A stretch of DNA of 64,000 nt from Aurifilum marmelostoma (Eukaryota > Ascomycota > Sordariomycetes > Diaporthales > Cryphonectriaceae): assembly GCA_027559495.1 (NCBI GenBank), contig JAMXSV010000018.1, forward strand, positions 1,178,001 to 1,242,000, written 5' to 3'. The notes below the pieces were generated by a model. That model did no database searches. It was not told where the DNA came from and saw nothing but the letters and a program-made list of their open reading frames with translations. The first letter of the stretch is position 1, and each line of letters starts with the position of its first letter. Of this stretch, positions 23,801-35,600 are shown piece after piece. The position numbers and the translations under genes were made by a program.

Positions 23801-24839
23801 ACAGAAAGAGAGACAGAGAGGTAGAGAGAGAACTCCTTTTGTGCGGGTAATGGCTCCATCTTGTAAAATGACACTTGAGGTAAACTATTGAAAATAATGG
23901 ACAGTGCCTTGGAAACGCTAGGCGCGTACTGCCATGCTATCAGAATAAGATCTTAGAAGTAAGAGAGAGAGACAGAGTCAGAGATGTCTTGCGGAGAATA
24001 ATAGCTTTCTGAGAGCGGGCCAATATGCCGATCAAGTCCCCTGTTCCATGAGGCCAGTGGGCCCTCTGTCTCTCCCCCCCTCTCCATCCCCTCCCCCTTG
24101 GCACGCGGCATGCTCGCCACTCTCTGTGCGCCGAGGCCCCCGTTCCGTCGATGGTTTACCTTTCTGTGAGGACCCTGGTTCCTGGCTCTCGACGTCACGC
24201 TAGAAGTTGGCTGGTTCGCTTCGTTGCACTTGGCTCGTTGAGCTACCGCTTTTTTTTTTTTTGTCCATGTACATTGTAGATCCAGACATTCCCATCCCAG
24301 AATGGTTGCTGGATCGTCGACTCCGGACTAAGTAGCTGCTGTGGTACCTTTGTGGAGGGATAGACGGGGTTTGTCAATGTGACCCTGCGTCCAGCTCAGC
24401 CTGGTCGTGCAATCGTGCCATCGCTGATGTCGTAAAAAGGCTGCCACTGCCCACTCTGGACATACTGATAAGTCTTAGCTGAGAACTTCCTACCCACACC
24501 ACGCCCAAGTCTCTTCTCTTTCTTCCAGGGGTTTTCTCTCTGATTGCCTCCTTGGCTGCTATACCTTGTGAGAAGGGAAAGAGTAACAGTATACGATAAA
24601 CCCCATTGCCTTCGAAGCCCTAAAAGAGAGAAAGAGAATAGCCAGCAGGCCGTAGCTGGTGAATTCCGGCATCATGGATACCATGTAGGGACCCCTCCCT
24701 CCGCTCATAATCCTCAACCACAGTCAATCTATGCTGTGGCTCTCAGCACACTTGTGTTCACCACAAGCAGACACTACTCTGTTGCTCGTCCATGCTTGTA
24801 GTATAATGTCGCATTTCAGAGTACAAACTTCACGTCTCT
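20805..24839. other. gene-poor stretch, about 4 kb
   Basis: No gene is supported on either strand in this 4 kb. Open frames are short and mutually overlapping. Simple-sequence patches occur: a G9 run at about 21470, an alternating CA/TA patch at 22050-22070, a GTGT patch near 23168-23182, a GA-rich tract at 23800-23832 and a T12 run near 24250. Degenerate transposon remains were looked for by eye and not found. It could hold long UTRs or a non-coding RNA. Confidence 0.45.
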
Positions 24840-27553
24840 AACGTATTCTCCATCCTGAACCCGAACAATAGATCCATCACCACCGGCTGCTTTGCTGCAG
24901 GCAATGCCATCTCCAAGACCTCACCAGCGCTGCGCCTGTTCATTCGAGGCGTCCGGGAGGCACGGGTCGAGCTCGATGCTACCCTCGCCGAGATACACTC
25001 CCTGGAAGGCGTCCTGGACATCCTCAAGGACGATGCGACCTCGTTCCCGCCGGACCTGGCGAGGCGCACCCCCCGCTCCTCGAGCACTGCACGGCCATCA
25101 TCAACCAAATCGAAGGCTATATGCACGTCTGCAATGGCCTGGGCCTGACGGCGAGAGAGAAGAAGTTTAGGTGGCTTGCTATCAAGGGCGATATGGTGAA
25201 GCTGAGGTTTACCCTGGAGGGATACAAGTCCATCCTGGCCGTGGTAACAGATCTGGTCGGCCTGTACGTTTGTTTCTCTCGTATCTTCCCTCTTCTGACC
25301 GGACCCTGCTTGTCCACAAGCATACACACGCAAAAAGCTGGCAAAGAAGCGGTGCTGACGATATTCCTCAAATTTCGTCCTTCCAGAACCAAGTCTAGAA
25401 AGGAAAACGACGGCATCTCCGTGTCCAGTGACTCCTCGCGCTACCTCGAAGCCGTCGAAAACCAAAGAGCCACGAACGACGATTTGAAAAATGACCTGAC
25501 CCACGTCATGGCGGACATGGGTAGCCTCCGTGGTCGTCTACAGGGCGACTTCCGCTCCAACTACGCCGTGTCGGACCTCGAGAGCTACCTGGACGCCATG
25601 CAGCTGCACGCCACCAACCTGAGCTACCGGATGGAGGCAGAGAGGCTCGACAGCGCAGAGGAGAAGGCGGAGGAGAGCCATATCCCTCGCATCCCTCGCA
25701 GGGCTGCCGGGCGCGAGGATCATCGACACACCTCTGCAGGGTCCAACTCGTCCTCGCTGGGCGATGAGCCGGACAGCGCTATTGACATGAACGATGGGCC
25801 TCCTTTTATTTGCCAGAGGTCGCCTGACAGAGACAGAGCGCCCAGCCTGCGGTCCACCTCCGCGCCTTCAAACTCTGCTACGCAAGACAGAGACAAGCAC
25901 CCACTTCCCATCTTCGAAATCGATGAGTTCCTCGACGAACTCGGTGGCGAGGACAACAACAACCCCCACAACAATACCAGCAGTGACCGTCCACCTACAC
26001 CTCCACCAAGGGCTGACCGCCGCAGCCACTCGCCCTCGCTGCCAGACCACCAGCACTACGAGCCCGGCACGGCCTTGACTCCTTCATGCTTTTCGGACGG
26101 GACCCTGCCCGGGATCGCACGCTCGCCTTCTGTGGCGCGCAGTGTAAGTGAGTACAGCGCCGTGCTCCACGACTCGGACGGCAACCCGGTCGTGCCCAGG
26201 CGTATGAGCTCACTGCTCCGCCGTGCCGAGTCAGACGGCGATGCGGTCTCCACGCTGGGCGATTTGCTGGCCATCAGGCCTCCTATGAATGATGCCTCTG
26301 CGTACGATGGCTCGGATAACAGAGCCGTTATTACCACGACCATTGTCGGCGGGGCAGCAGCGCGGAACAACAGCAGCGTCAACAGCAACCATACGCGGAA
26401 TAACAGCAGCATCAGCAGTGCGGTACCGCCGCCCATCCAGGACAGCAGGATTGGGAGGAGCAATAGTCGACTGTTTGGGCGCAAGAACTCGTTCAGTGTT
26501 CCTGCGCGGTCTACGAGGCCACCTTCATCGAGTGCCAACCGCAACTTCCCTGCTCTAAACACTCCCCAGGAGAACTCAGTCATGGGGACAGTCTCAAGCT
26601 CGACATCAGCCGCAGCCAACCACAAGACGTCGATGGACACGATCAACACCAACACCACCACCACGACCCAGAGCGGCAGTAGACACCTCCGCCCCACCAC
26701 AGCGGCATCCTCCCGAGCAGGCAGCGTCCGCAGCACCAGCTCCCGCCTCTCCTCTGTCTTCCACCGCCTCTCCTTCCGTCGCCCCCGCAACGAGGTGAAC
26801 ACCCTAGCCGCCGCCGCCGTCCTAGAGGAAGATGCCGAGCCCGACGACATCTTTGGCGTCTCGCTCAAGAAATCCATGCAGATGGCCTCAGCCAGCGTGC
26901 GCACTCACCACGACGGCTCCAAGGGCTCATCACGCCGCGATTTTCCTCGCTGCGTCTTCATGTGCGTCACCTTCATCAAGGACAACGGCGGCGTGCGCGT
27001 GCCGAACATCTTTGGCGGGGACTACTCGATTGGCTGTGGTGGCGACAGCATGATCCGCGTTGCTGCGCTCAAGGAAGCGTTCAGCACGGCGCCTTACTAT
27101 GGCGAGGGGAACATCGACTGGAGCGCGCATGATCTGTATGATGCTGCCGAGCTGATCATCCTGTTCCTGCAGCAGCTGCGGAAGCCTCTGATCACCGAGA
27201 CCGTCGCCAAGCGCTGGATCGTCATGTCCAAGCAGGCCACGCTCCCCGGGTCCATGGGCATGCGTCTCGACTCGTGCATCGACTTTTGGGACGAGGCCCT
27301 GCTGGGCATCAGGGGCGCCGCCAGGAGTCTGTTCAAGCTCCTGCTGAACCTGTGGGGCGACGTGGCTGATGCTGCGGAGCTCAATGATATGACGGCCGAG
27401 AGGCTGGCTGCGAGGCTGCTGAACCCGCTCATGCATCTGCCTGCGGGCAAGTACACGACGGATTACATGCTTGGGCTGGCTTTCCTGATTCGCAAGCGAA
27501 GCGAGTATGCCATTATGTTGAGAGAAGGAAGGAAGAGTCATGCGGCGTTCTGA
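24840..27553 (+). CDS. large protein with RhoGAP-like C-terminal domain, frame broken at a C6 run
   Basis: The N-terminal frame (from about 24853) reads as the helical start of the fungal Helo-like/STAND N-terminal type (TSPALRLFIRGVREAR, SLEGVLDILKDD). At C6 run 25069-25074 the continuing sequence moves to the next frame (LLEHCTAIINQIEGYMHVCN). One more C would join them. A 123 nt intron at 25264-25386 (GTACGT to CCAG) keeps the frame. The middle is Ser/Asn/Thr-rich and disordered. Residues encoded at about 26930-27500 resemble a RhoGAP domain: LIILFLQQLRKPLI, then TLPGSM, then LNDMTAERLAARLLNPLM. The usual arginine-finger motif is not evident: the corresponding region reads GGDYSIGCGGD. No ATG is seen at the head of the first frame, so the start is unresolved; an upstream exon or sequence error is possible. 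Confidence 0.65.
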
Positions 27554-28289
27554 TTTAAGGTTGGGAGACAGAATTGGGTAACGATGATCGTGGGCGGAGT
27601 AGACGTCACGCTCTTTGACGTGGAGCTCTTCGTCGAAGCGGGTCACCATTTCTGTGTACAGATACTGGCTGCAGCTTGTCGTTCTCTCCTGTCACGGTTG
27701 TTTTCTCTTTTCCTCAAGTATACCCTCTACGTTCGTTTTTGTTTTACTACTTTCGCCTCCAGGATGGCCAGTTCGAGATACCCACAATGCAATTCATGAA
27801 GCCAAAGATTCCCAAGATGGTCTTGTTTAGTGATGACTAGGTATTCTTCCAGTGACCTTGACCAAGATGTACCCTTTATCACCTGTATACTACACTGCTA
27901 AGCACTGATGCCACCGTAGTATTGATCAGATATCACATATTTTATTTCTGTCTAGTTCTTACTTGTTTCTGTCGTTATTTGATTGGCTCTTTTAAACATG
28001 GAAAAGAACATGTCGTCTCTTTGTTTGCAATTTCCTTGGTCTCTTCGACCATCTTCATGGCTTTTTTCAGCATAATTATTGTATTATACTTGAGAAGATT
28101 TAATGAATGGTCTTTATTAACAAGTCCAGTTCATCATTCAACGCTCAGACCCGAGGGTTAGGGTTCATACGGCTCCCCTGTACAAGCTGTTCCCTAGCAT
28201 GTGATTCTAGACTCTTTCCTCCCAATCCAAGCTTCTCTCCGGCCATCAAAGGTCTGTCGCACGAGCTGCCGCCACCTCCGCCGCTCAAT
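27554..28289. other. intergenic before the SDR gene
   Basis: About 735 bases, with an AT-rich patch at 27950-28110. The sequence GGTTAGGGTT at about 28155, roughly 130 bases before the SDR start, resembles a telomere-type unit and may be a promoter box. No gene is called. Confidence 0.45.
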
Positions 28290-29290
28290 ATGGAATCCTC
28301 AGCGACATACCGCCTTGCAGGCGCCGCCCTCGCTGTCGCCATACCAGCTATATACCTGTTCAATCGCTCAAAGGACCAGCGACGCCTGCCTCATGTTGAG
28401 CGCGTCCTCATCCTCGGCGCCTCGAGCGGATGCGGCCACTCCATCGCCAAGAAATACGCCCAGCGCGGTGCAAGGGTCTGCGTCGTCGCACGCAGGGCGG
28501 ACAAGATCAGGGCCCTGGAGGCAGAGTGCGGGAGCAAGTGCCTGGGCCAGGTCGCCGACATGACCGTGGTGGAGGACATGGTCCGCGTCAGGGACGCCAT
28601 CAGCGCTGCTTGGGGTGGTCTGGACACCATTCACGTCTGTGCTGGCGTGTCTGCTCTGCAGCCGATCCTGTCGCTTGCTGGTTCGAACTCTGTTGGGGAG
28701 GATGCGGGTGCTGAGGGCATCCAGAAGGCAGTGGACATTGCTGGGCGTGCGGTGCAGGGCAACTTCAACGGTCCTCTCGTCGCCGCCCTCACATTTGTAA
28801 GGAATAAATAAAGACCCGTTCGGGAATATATAGTTTACTGTATTGTGCTAACCCCCATTAGATACCCCTGCTAGAGCGCACCTCGTCCTCTCCATCCATC
28901 CTACTACTCTCCTCCCTGGCAGCTCTAGTCCCCGCCCCCACGCGCGCCCTCTACGCAGCCACCAAGGCCTCCTCACTCCTCCTCTACCAGGCTCTTGCCA
29001 TCGAGCACCCCCGCGTGGACTTCACCTTCATGCTCCCGTCCACCATCGAGGGCAACTTTCGCGCCTCGGCTGTGGACGCGGGGCCGGTTCGGGAGGCTGA
29101 TCCAAACAAGTATGGTCTGAAGACGGACTATGTGGCTACGCGGTGCATTGGTGCTGTAGACCGGCGGGAGAAGGGGAGTATCGTCCTTCCGTGGTTCCCT
29201 AACGCTTTGGGTCATCATTTGTACTATGTCTGGCCGTCCTTTGTGGAGCGCATCGCGGCAAAGAAGTACAATTTCACAGCAGCAGCGTAG
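28290..29290 (+). CDS. short-chain dehydrogenase/reductase (SDR), membrane-anchored
   Basis: This is an NAD(P)-dependent oxidoreductase of the classical SDR family. Exons 28290-28796 and 28862-29290 join in phase 0 across a 65 nt intron (GTAAGG donor, TGCTAAC branch site, TTAG acceptor) to give 311 residues. A hydrophobic segment at about residues 6-25 (AGAALAVAIPAIYLF) suggests an N-terminal membrane anchor, as in 11-beta-hydroxysteroid dehydrogenase-like enzymes. The cofactor motif GASSGCG follows near residue 45. The catalytic Ser lies in LLLSSLAAL and the catalytic YAATK pair at about Tyr200/Lys204. The substrate is unknown; lipids, sterols and ketones are all possible. It is the first of a group of metabolic genes extending to 36 kb. 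The ATG is chosen because it precedes the anchor. Confidence 0.9.
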
Positions 29291-29942
29291 ACTGCGTGGC
29301 GTCGTAGGAGGATATACCTTGTCATAACGGTTCGGTGCAGTGTAGGGTATGAAGAAAAATTGCAATAGACGTTGATCTTGCTGTGGTAACATGCGCGTGA
29401 CTGATATTTCGATGTAGGTGCTTAAATGTGCATCTTGGTGGGGTTTAGTGATATGCTTTATCAATTTTATTTTGAAAAAAGAATAATCGTAGGTGACCCA
29501 TACTACTATCCCGGACTCAGCAAATCATTGTACAAGTGTTGATTGATGTATTTGTATGATTTTGTATCAGCTTCATGAAAGAAAATCTCATGTGGCTGCA
29601 GGCTGACACAGCGATGCTGCTACAATACAATGCCACCTGGAATATCTCCATACATGCATGACGACTCAATCAATACCACAGTGCATGCGCCAGTCTCTTC
29701 TATTATGAAATAAGGAAATTATTTCCAGATATGTGTATCACGTTGCTATATTCGCATCATCCGAAGAATACTGAATGAAATAAATGGCTCACTGGAGGAT
29801 GATATTGTCCGGCAAACTACTCAGTTCCTGCACTATCTCCTTCATCCCATCCACCCAGACTCCAGGCCCAGTTCCACTTCATAAGACGTCATGTTCTTGA
29901 CATTTGCTTCTCGATGGCTTCCTGACAATCTATAATTACCTA
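29291..29942. other. intergenic between convergent genes
   Basis: About 650 bases between the stops of the SDR (plus) and cupin (minus) genes. No gene is seen. Confidence 0.5.
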
Positions 29943-30455
29943 TCACCACTCGCTCGTCAACCCAGTCACCAAGGTGGCATATCGATCCATGGCATCTTTG
30001 GCAATCTTAGGCGTCAACTTGCCATCCTCCGTCCCCTCCACCATCTTGGCCATCAGCCGGAAGTAGTCGATATAGAACGCCGGCGTGAAGGTATTGTACA
30101 TGACAAGCTCCTCGTCCGTGTCGTTTCCAAACGTATGGGGCGCACACGTTGGCACCACAATGTAATCGCCCTCCCGGGCCGTGATCTTATCCTCCCGCGA
30201 TGTGAACGTCGCCGTTCCCTTCTCCACCAGGAATGTCTCGTCGTGCATCTGGTGCCAGTGCTGTGCCGGGCCGGGCGTGTGCGGCGGCACAAAGATGCGC
30301 ACGGCCGAGAGACGCCGGTCTGTGTTGCCGCCGTCCTCGAGCACGTCTAGGCGGATGGTGCCAATGTGGATGGTCTCCTGGGCGGCTGGCTCGCCGCGCC
30401 TTATGAGGGTGACGTTGGCGTAGGGAGCATCGGACTTGGAGTTGGCAGGAGGCAT
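29943..30455 (-). CDS. cupin-domain protein, 170 aa
   Basis: This is a small single-domain cupin, a beta-barrel fold used by many metal-dependent dioxygenases, isomerases and quercetinase-like enzymes. Cupin motif 1 is visible as PAQHWHQMHDETFLVEKGTA, with the metal-binding His-x-His and downstream Glu. Motif 2 follows in GDYIVVPTCAPHTFGN with the second His. The C-terminal helix (FRLMAKMVEGTEDG) is common in the fungal cupin_2 group. The start at 30455 (MPPANSK) gives a compact protein; an extended frame upstream to 30548 is possible but less natural. It sits between the SDR and an NTN-hydrolase gene, so a role in small-molecule metabolism is inferred. The exact reaction is unknown. Confidence 0.85.
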   Translation of the reverse strand: MPPANSKSDAPYANVTLIRRGEPAAQETIHIGTIRLDVLEDGGNTDRRLSAVRIFVPPHTPGPAQHWHQMHDETFLVEKGTATFTSREDKITAREGDYIVVPTCAPHTFGNDTDEELVMYNTFTPAFYIDYFRLMAKMVEGTEDGKLTPKIAKDAMDRYATLVTGLTSEW

Positions 30456-31577
30456 TATTATATGTGATTGTGAGGTCGAGGGCTCGTTTTGCCTTGTCTT
30501 TCTCTCTTTTATGTATCTGGTCGATAATGATCTCTGATGACTTTCCACACCTGCATAGACGTGACGAAGAATGTAGAGAGCCGTATGAATTTTCGGAATG
30601 GCGGTTGTCGATATAAGTACTGCTTCTGCATTATACGAATTGTTCGTCCGCAGTGACAGACTCGAACGTCTTGACAGTCATCCACTATACTTACCCTAGG
30701 GTACTTAGTAGCGCTGAATCCTGCTCGCATTCCCTAGACTTACTCGGAAGGGTTTGCGAGGCGCGAGGCGCGATGCGAATGCTAAATCCGCAGAAGAAGT
30801 CGCTATAGATTTCGGTCCAGGAGCAAAGAATACAAATCCCGATGAGATGATCGACATCATAACTGAGTACATTCTCAAGAACCTTCATTTGCGTTGACCC
30901 TGGAGTGCCTGTGCTGCCGAGTCGCTGTTATTTTGTCATCATGGATCCGACCAACGGTACTCGGCACTGTGCAACTCCCGAGCGAGGCGACTGTACTCCC
31001 CAGATGATTGCCCAGTCTGACAAACCTGGAGCAGAGAGACTCGCAGGCATCAATGCAGCTGGGAGCAAATATTCTCATAGCAGTTGCGAATCCCAGGTTG
31101 ATCTCAATATGGAGTGATACGCGGAATCCTTTTCCAGGCTGCATCCTCAATAATCGTATGCTACAGTCAATTAATATTGAGAATGTAACGTCCATTGCAA
31201 CAAGTGCAATTCCAGGAGCAAGCCGCACGAATGATGATGATCCTCTCGTTATTCATTTGATCGCCTTCTGTAGATTGACATCAACAGTATGTTACGAGGC
31301 ACTATGAGTGGACAGAGACGGGCAGCCGGCAATTATTGCACACAGAATCTGAATAATCACAATATTGAATGGAAGTGGTCACTCTTCTAAGCTGTCGAGC
31401 TCTAGAAGTGCTAGCAGAGGCACAGTACCACGATAACAATGCAACCTTCGGCAAAGTTGGGTTCGTTATAAATAAACGTCATCCGAGCCCCGCATCCGGC
31501 ACAGGATCATTCGCATCCTCTCCAGAATGCTGTTCGCTGCTTACTTTGTCACTTCCCAGAAATTCGAGTAAGACATC
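30456..31577. other. intergenic, possible gene relics
   Basis: About 1.1 kb. Frames at 30875-31228 (minus) and 31008-31307 (plus) have protein-like stretches but are interrupted and have no recognised domain; they could be relics or chance. A 12-base palindrome TACCCTAGGGTA is at 30692-30703. The right end is the promoter of the NTN-hydrolase gene. Confidence 0.4.
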
Positions 31578-32768
31578 ATGAAAGGCACAAACACCATAGT
31601 ACAGATACAATGCTCCGGCAGCCCTTTCGAAGTAAGCGACAAACGAGTTCTGCCGCCAAAGCCCCTCCGGCATTCACTCTTATTCACGGAATGTCTCTGA
31701 CTGACATGCAATTGCAAGGTTGGCTTGATGCACGGCCGTGCAGCTCAGGGCCAGGTCCTCAGCTCCATAGCCTTCTACAGGAACTTATTCCAGGTCAAGT
31801 GCTCCATGAGCTGGGAGCAGGTGACGGTCGAGGCCAGAAAATACGTTGAGCCGCTGGAAAAGACATGTAGCCGATACCTCGAAGAGATTCGAGGGATCGC
31901 CAAGGGTTCCTCTGTCGACTTCCTCGACATCCTCGCCCTCAATGTGCGCACCGAGATCATGTTCGGCCTCTTTACCGACCCAAAGAGTCCTCAACATGCC
32001 GACGTTCCCAGTGATGGGTGCACCAGCCTCAGCTGGCTCGACAGCAGCGGCTCAGGCACGTCATTCCTCGCGCAGAACTGGGACTGGCAGAGGGAGCAGG
32101 GCCGCAATCTCATTGTCACTCACATTATCCACGACCCTGCCTCTGGCATTCCAACCCTGGCCATGGTGACAGAGGCTGGCATAATTGGCAAGATCGGCTT
32201 CAACACCCACGGTGTCGGGTGTTGTCTAAACGCCATCCGCGCGCGCGGTGTGGACCACACAAAGCTTCCCGTGCATTTCGCCCTGCGGGCTATTCTGGAA
32301 TCTCCCTCAAGGCAGGAAGCAGTTGCTAGGCTCGAGAGGGCTGGGGGAATCGCAGGAAGCGCGCATATTCTTGTCGGGGACCCGTCCGGCGCGGTCGGGC
32401 TAGAGTGTACGCCGCTCGGGATCAGACAGATCTCCATGGACCCAGAAGGGAGGGTCTTCCACACGAACCACCTGGTGCTTGAACACCCTGGTGTGGATGA
32501 GCCGCCTTGGTTAGATGACTCGCCGAAGCGCCTGGCCCGAATCAAGCAGCTGGCGGATGACACACTCTTGCCTGGTGCAGGCGACAAAGACATCCTTGGG
32601 ATGCTCAAGGACGAAGAGAACTATCCAGTCTCTATCAATCGGAAGGAGGCGGAACCGGGAACTTCTGAGACGCTCTTCAGCATCATCATGAGCCTCACAA
32701 AAAAAGAGGCGCTGGTCAAAATGGGTCGCCCTTCGGAACTCGGCCCCGAAGTTCAGTTGTTTCTATGA
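31578..32768 (+). CDS. penicillin acyltransferase-like NTN hydrolase (AAT family), 367 aa
   Basis: This belongs to the acyl-CoA:6-aminopenicillanate acyltransferase family, N-terminal nucleophile hydrolases that self-cleave before a Cys. Exons 31578-31631 and 31719-32768 join in phase 0 across an 87 nt intron (GTAAGC to CAAG). The first exon gives IQCSGSPFE, joining to VGLMHGRAAQG, the typical start of the family. The autoprocessing/nucleophile site is SDGCTS at about Cys119. Family blocks AQNWDW, FNTHGVGCCLNAI and HTNHLV follow. The penicillin enzyme ends in a peroxisomal targeting tripeptide; this one ends in QLFL, so peroxisomal import is not indicated. No penicillin synthesis cluster is present. 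It is more likely a general amide or peptide acyl-transfer enzyme. Context suggests small-molecule metabolism. Confidence 0.9.
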
Positions 32769-32982
32769 TTCTAATGTTGATTTTGAGAAGGTGCAACGTT
32801 TTCAATGAGTTTGTCTTCTGCAAGTCTACTCCTTTGATGGATCGAGGGCGATCCGTCCTGTGGTCATATGTACTCTGATTATGTTGTATCTACAAGCAAT
32901 CGACAATGGCGCACCGCGCGGAACATTGCTCAGCCCTTCTTGTCATAAGAATTTGAGTTTCGGTTTCATTAGGTCCCCAAAT

Positions 32983-34248
32983 TTATAAGCCCGGTGCCTT
33001 GGTCTCCTTAGCATTAGACCTGCGGTGGTCAAACCAGTCCAGCCTGACGGGACTCTTGGTCAGGGGAACGATGACATTCATGTTCTTGTTGACGTCCAGA
33101 GCGCCCGAATCGATGCACCACTCGAAAAACGAGTCACCTGCCTGGTTCATGAATTCAGCCAGGGCCATTGCCTTGAACCCGGTCAGGGGCGTGGGGCTGG
33201 CCTCCTCGGAAAGTACTTCCTTGAGTGTGGTGGCTGGGATCTCCCACCAGTCCGGAGTTACTTCTGCTGCCACCAGACGTCCGAGAAAGGCGAAGTAGTT
33301 CACCCAGGAGCCCTCGATATTTGAGCTTTGGTTCTCTGGGTCATCTAGAATATAATTTTGTTAGAATGAGGGTGCTACCAAGCATTGGGTGGACTCACAG
33401 AGATCATCCCAGGCTCCGATTAGGGCATCGTCGAGAGTCGGCAGGTCAGACCACGGAGCGTCGTTTCCCTATATTCAAGTTATTCTTGCTGTTCATTGCG
33501 AAGTCATATCATGATGCCTGATGTGGTACATTTCCAGCTCATTACCTACCTCCCAGGTTCTCACCTCCATTGGGGGGAGATGAACAAGCTCCTTGAGCAG
33601 CTCGACGAGCCTGTCCTGCCCTTCATCATCATGCGGAATCCTCTTGCCCAGCTCAATGAACATGGTCCACACGTGAAGGAGATACCCAGACAGGATCCGA
33701 TCCTCCATATGTGACAGCAGGGGGTCGAGGGGCAGGTAGAAGCTCCAGTATATGTCGTCGATGCGAGAGGCACACCCGGACGCCTTGAGCGGATTCGATG
33801 TGTCCGCCGCTAGACACTCCTGGAAAGCCGTGCACAGTGCAGAAGTCCACAGTGTTCCAGGTTCCTCGGTGAGGGTCAGCCAGTGCAGATACGACTCCCA
33901 CGCCTTGATCTGAGGTAGCGCCGGCTTCTCCTTCTTCTCAGCAGGCTTGGCCTCACTGACATCCACGCCGCTGTCGTCGGCCTCGGCGTCCATTTCGGCT
34001 ATCGTCTCCTCCTTCGTCACGGGTCCAGACCTGTTGTTAATTGTCTTGTTCTTCTCGGCATTTACTGCTGATGGGTTGTCAACGGATGATATGGAGCTCG
34101 CTCCGGTAGAGATGGACGTCTTGCGGATGTGATGGTGCCGGGAGTTTGGGAGGCGGGGCTTTTGCACCGCCAAGGGCCCGGACTTTGCCTTGATGAGACC
34201 TGCATCAGAAGGCGACGGCGGGCTCTGAAAGAGGTGTGTGTACCGCAT
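32983..34248 (-). CDS. DUF3632-like hypothetical protein, three exons, 376 aa
   Basis: Exons 34248-33550, 33468-33399 and 33344-32983 join in frame through short introns with GTAGGT and GTGAGT donors and TAG acceptors. The N-terminal third is Ser/Lys-rich and likely disordered. Residues from about 110 are helical and Trp-rich (WESYLHWLTLTEEPGTLWTS, WSFYLPLDPLL), with EVRTWEGNDAPWSDLP across the first junction. This pattern resembles the fungal DUF3632 family, though the assignment is from memory of the motif style and is not certain. No catalytic motif is seen. The protein is presumably cytosolic or nuclear. It lies between the NTN hydrolase and the methyltransferase genes. Confidence 0.75.
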
Positions 34249-35600
34249 GATGAGAAGGAGAAGAAAGAGAAGGTGGATTCAGAAAAAGAAGGGACAAGAA
34301 AAATTTGAGAGAGGATTCGCGAACAAGAAAGAGATAATTAAACACTAATACGAGGTGGAGTCAATCACTTGCCGTCACAGACGCTGAGATCAAGGTTAGT
34401 TCTGTCCAGCAGATTAGCAACAAGGCAGACCGCGATGAAGGAATGATTATATCGATGCCCGGCACCAATAATCGCAGCACAGCTGTTTGTTTCTGTCACC
34501 TGACCTGATCGTGTCTTGTCTGTGTGAGTGGTTCCCTTTTGATTGATGCCAAGAAAACTGCAGCAGCCATGCAGTATTATATGATATGACGACCAAACCA
34601 GAGTACAACGTCAAGCCAGGCATCACTGCGCCACCGACTAATCGACTGCCTGTGGTGGTCAAGATCATGGGCCAGCTGGGTAGCCTGGCGGTCTGACACG
34701 GTGACAACAACAATCGCCAATTCTACCCATGTTCAGCACTCAGCTGTCGCCTGGCCTGGACCAAGCACACAAACTGCAGCGTCTTGAGTGGTGCTAGGCT
34801 CAGCTTCGCAGGCGCTGGCCAACTCCACCGGGGCCCCGGGGGCGAGTTCCAGTGCTCCTTGCCCCCAGTTCTGTCCCGTTTGGGACGAACTGTAGTCAGC
34901 CAGACACATTCTCGAGTTGCAGAGGACCTGGGGCAGAGAGTAAGGTCAGGAAGAGCGTGTCTTTCTTTCCGTGTGGTGTTTGTCATTGTTGTTGGCCGCG
35001 ACAACGGGCTGAGGCCGTATAAGTGGCCAGGTTGGGGGCTGTGCCTCCCCTGCAGCACCCGCGGCGGACGATTCTCTGCCAATCGGATGGTGCATATTCC
35101 TCCGTGGTCGAGGGAGCGCTACCATGCTGAGACGTCTCAAAAGCATACTGCAGCCTTCCGGGCTGCTTTGGTTCTTCGAGACCTCTGGGGCTGCTGCTGG
35201 TCACTTGGGTTCTTGACACAAATGTGTGGAACAAAACGAATAATTATTAATTGCCACTCGCTGCAACCCTAACCCCACGCTTTCGCCAGTCGGCCTCCGG
35301 AGACTTGTCTGCTGGTTGGGGGTGCTGAGGAGATTAGGATGCATCTGGATGCCCGGTGCATCAAACCGAGGGCTTAGTCCACTTCATCTGCTTCAATATC
35401 AACACCAATCGTTGTGCTCTGGAATGCTTGTCATACTTATTGCAACAGGGGAGTTTCATTCTCAAAACCTGCCTGAAGCCGAATCCACTCCCAAAAAATG
35501 ATGAGATAAGCCGCGTGACCCGGCCCATCACCGCCAAAGAGCCCCGTAAGACCTAAGTGATGATAAATACCAGTTCCGACCTCGCTTGACCTAGGCTTTG
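34249..35600. other. intergenic, about 1.35 kb
   Basis: This is the 5' flank of the DUF3632-like gene and the 3' flank of the methyltransferase gene. A-rich and purine-rich DNA lies just upstream of the former (34250-34330). A single telomere-like ACCCTAACCCC is at about 35265. No gene is called. Confidence 0.45.

Noticed and set aside
28150..28165. Telomere-like GGTTAGGGTT, and ACCCTAACCCC near 35265
   Set aside because: Only one to two units each and far from any end of an array; more likely promoter-box or chance sequence than an interstitial telomere.
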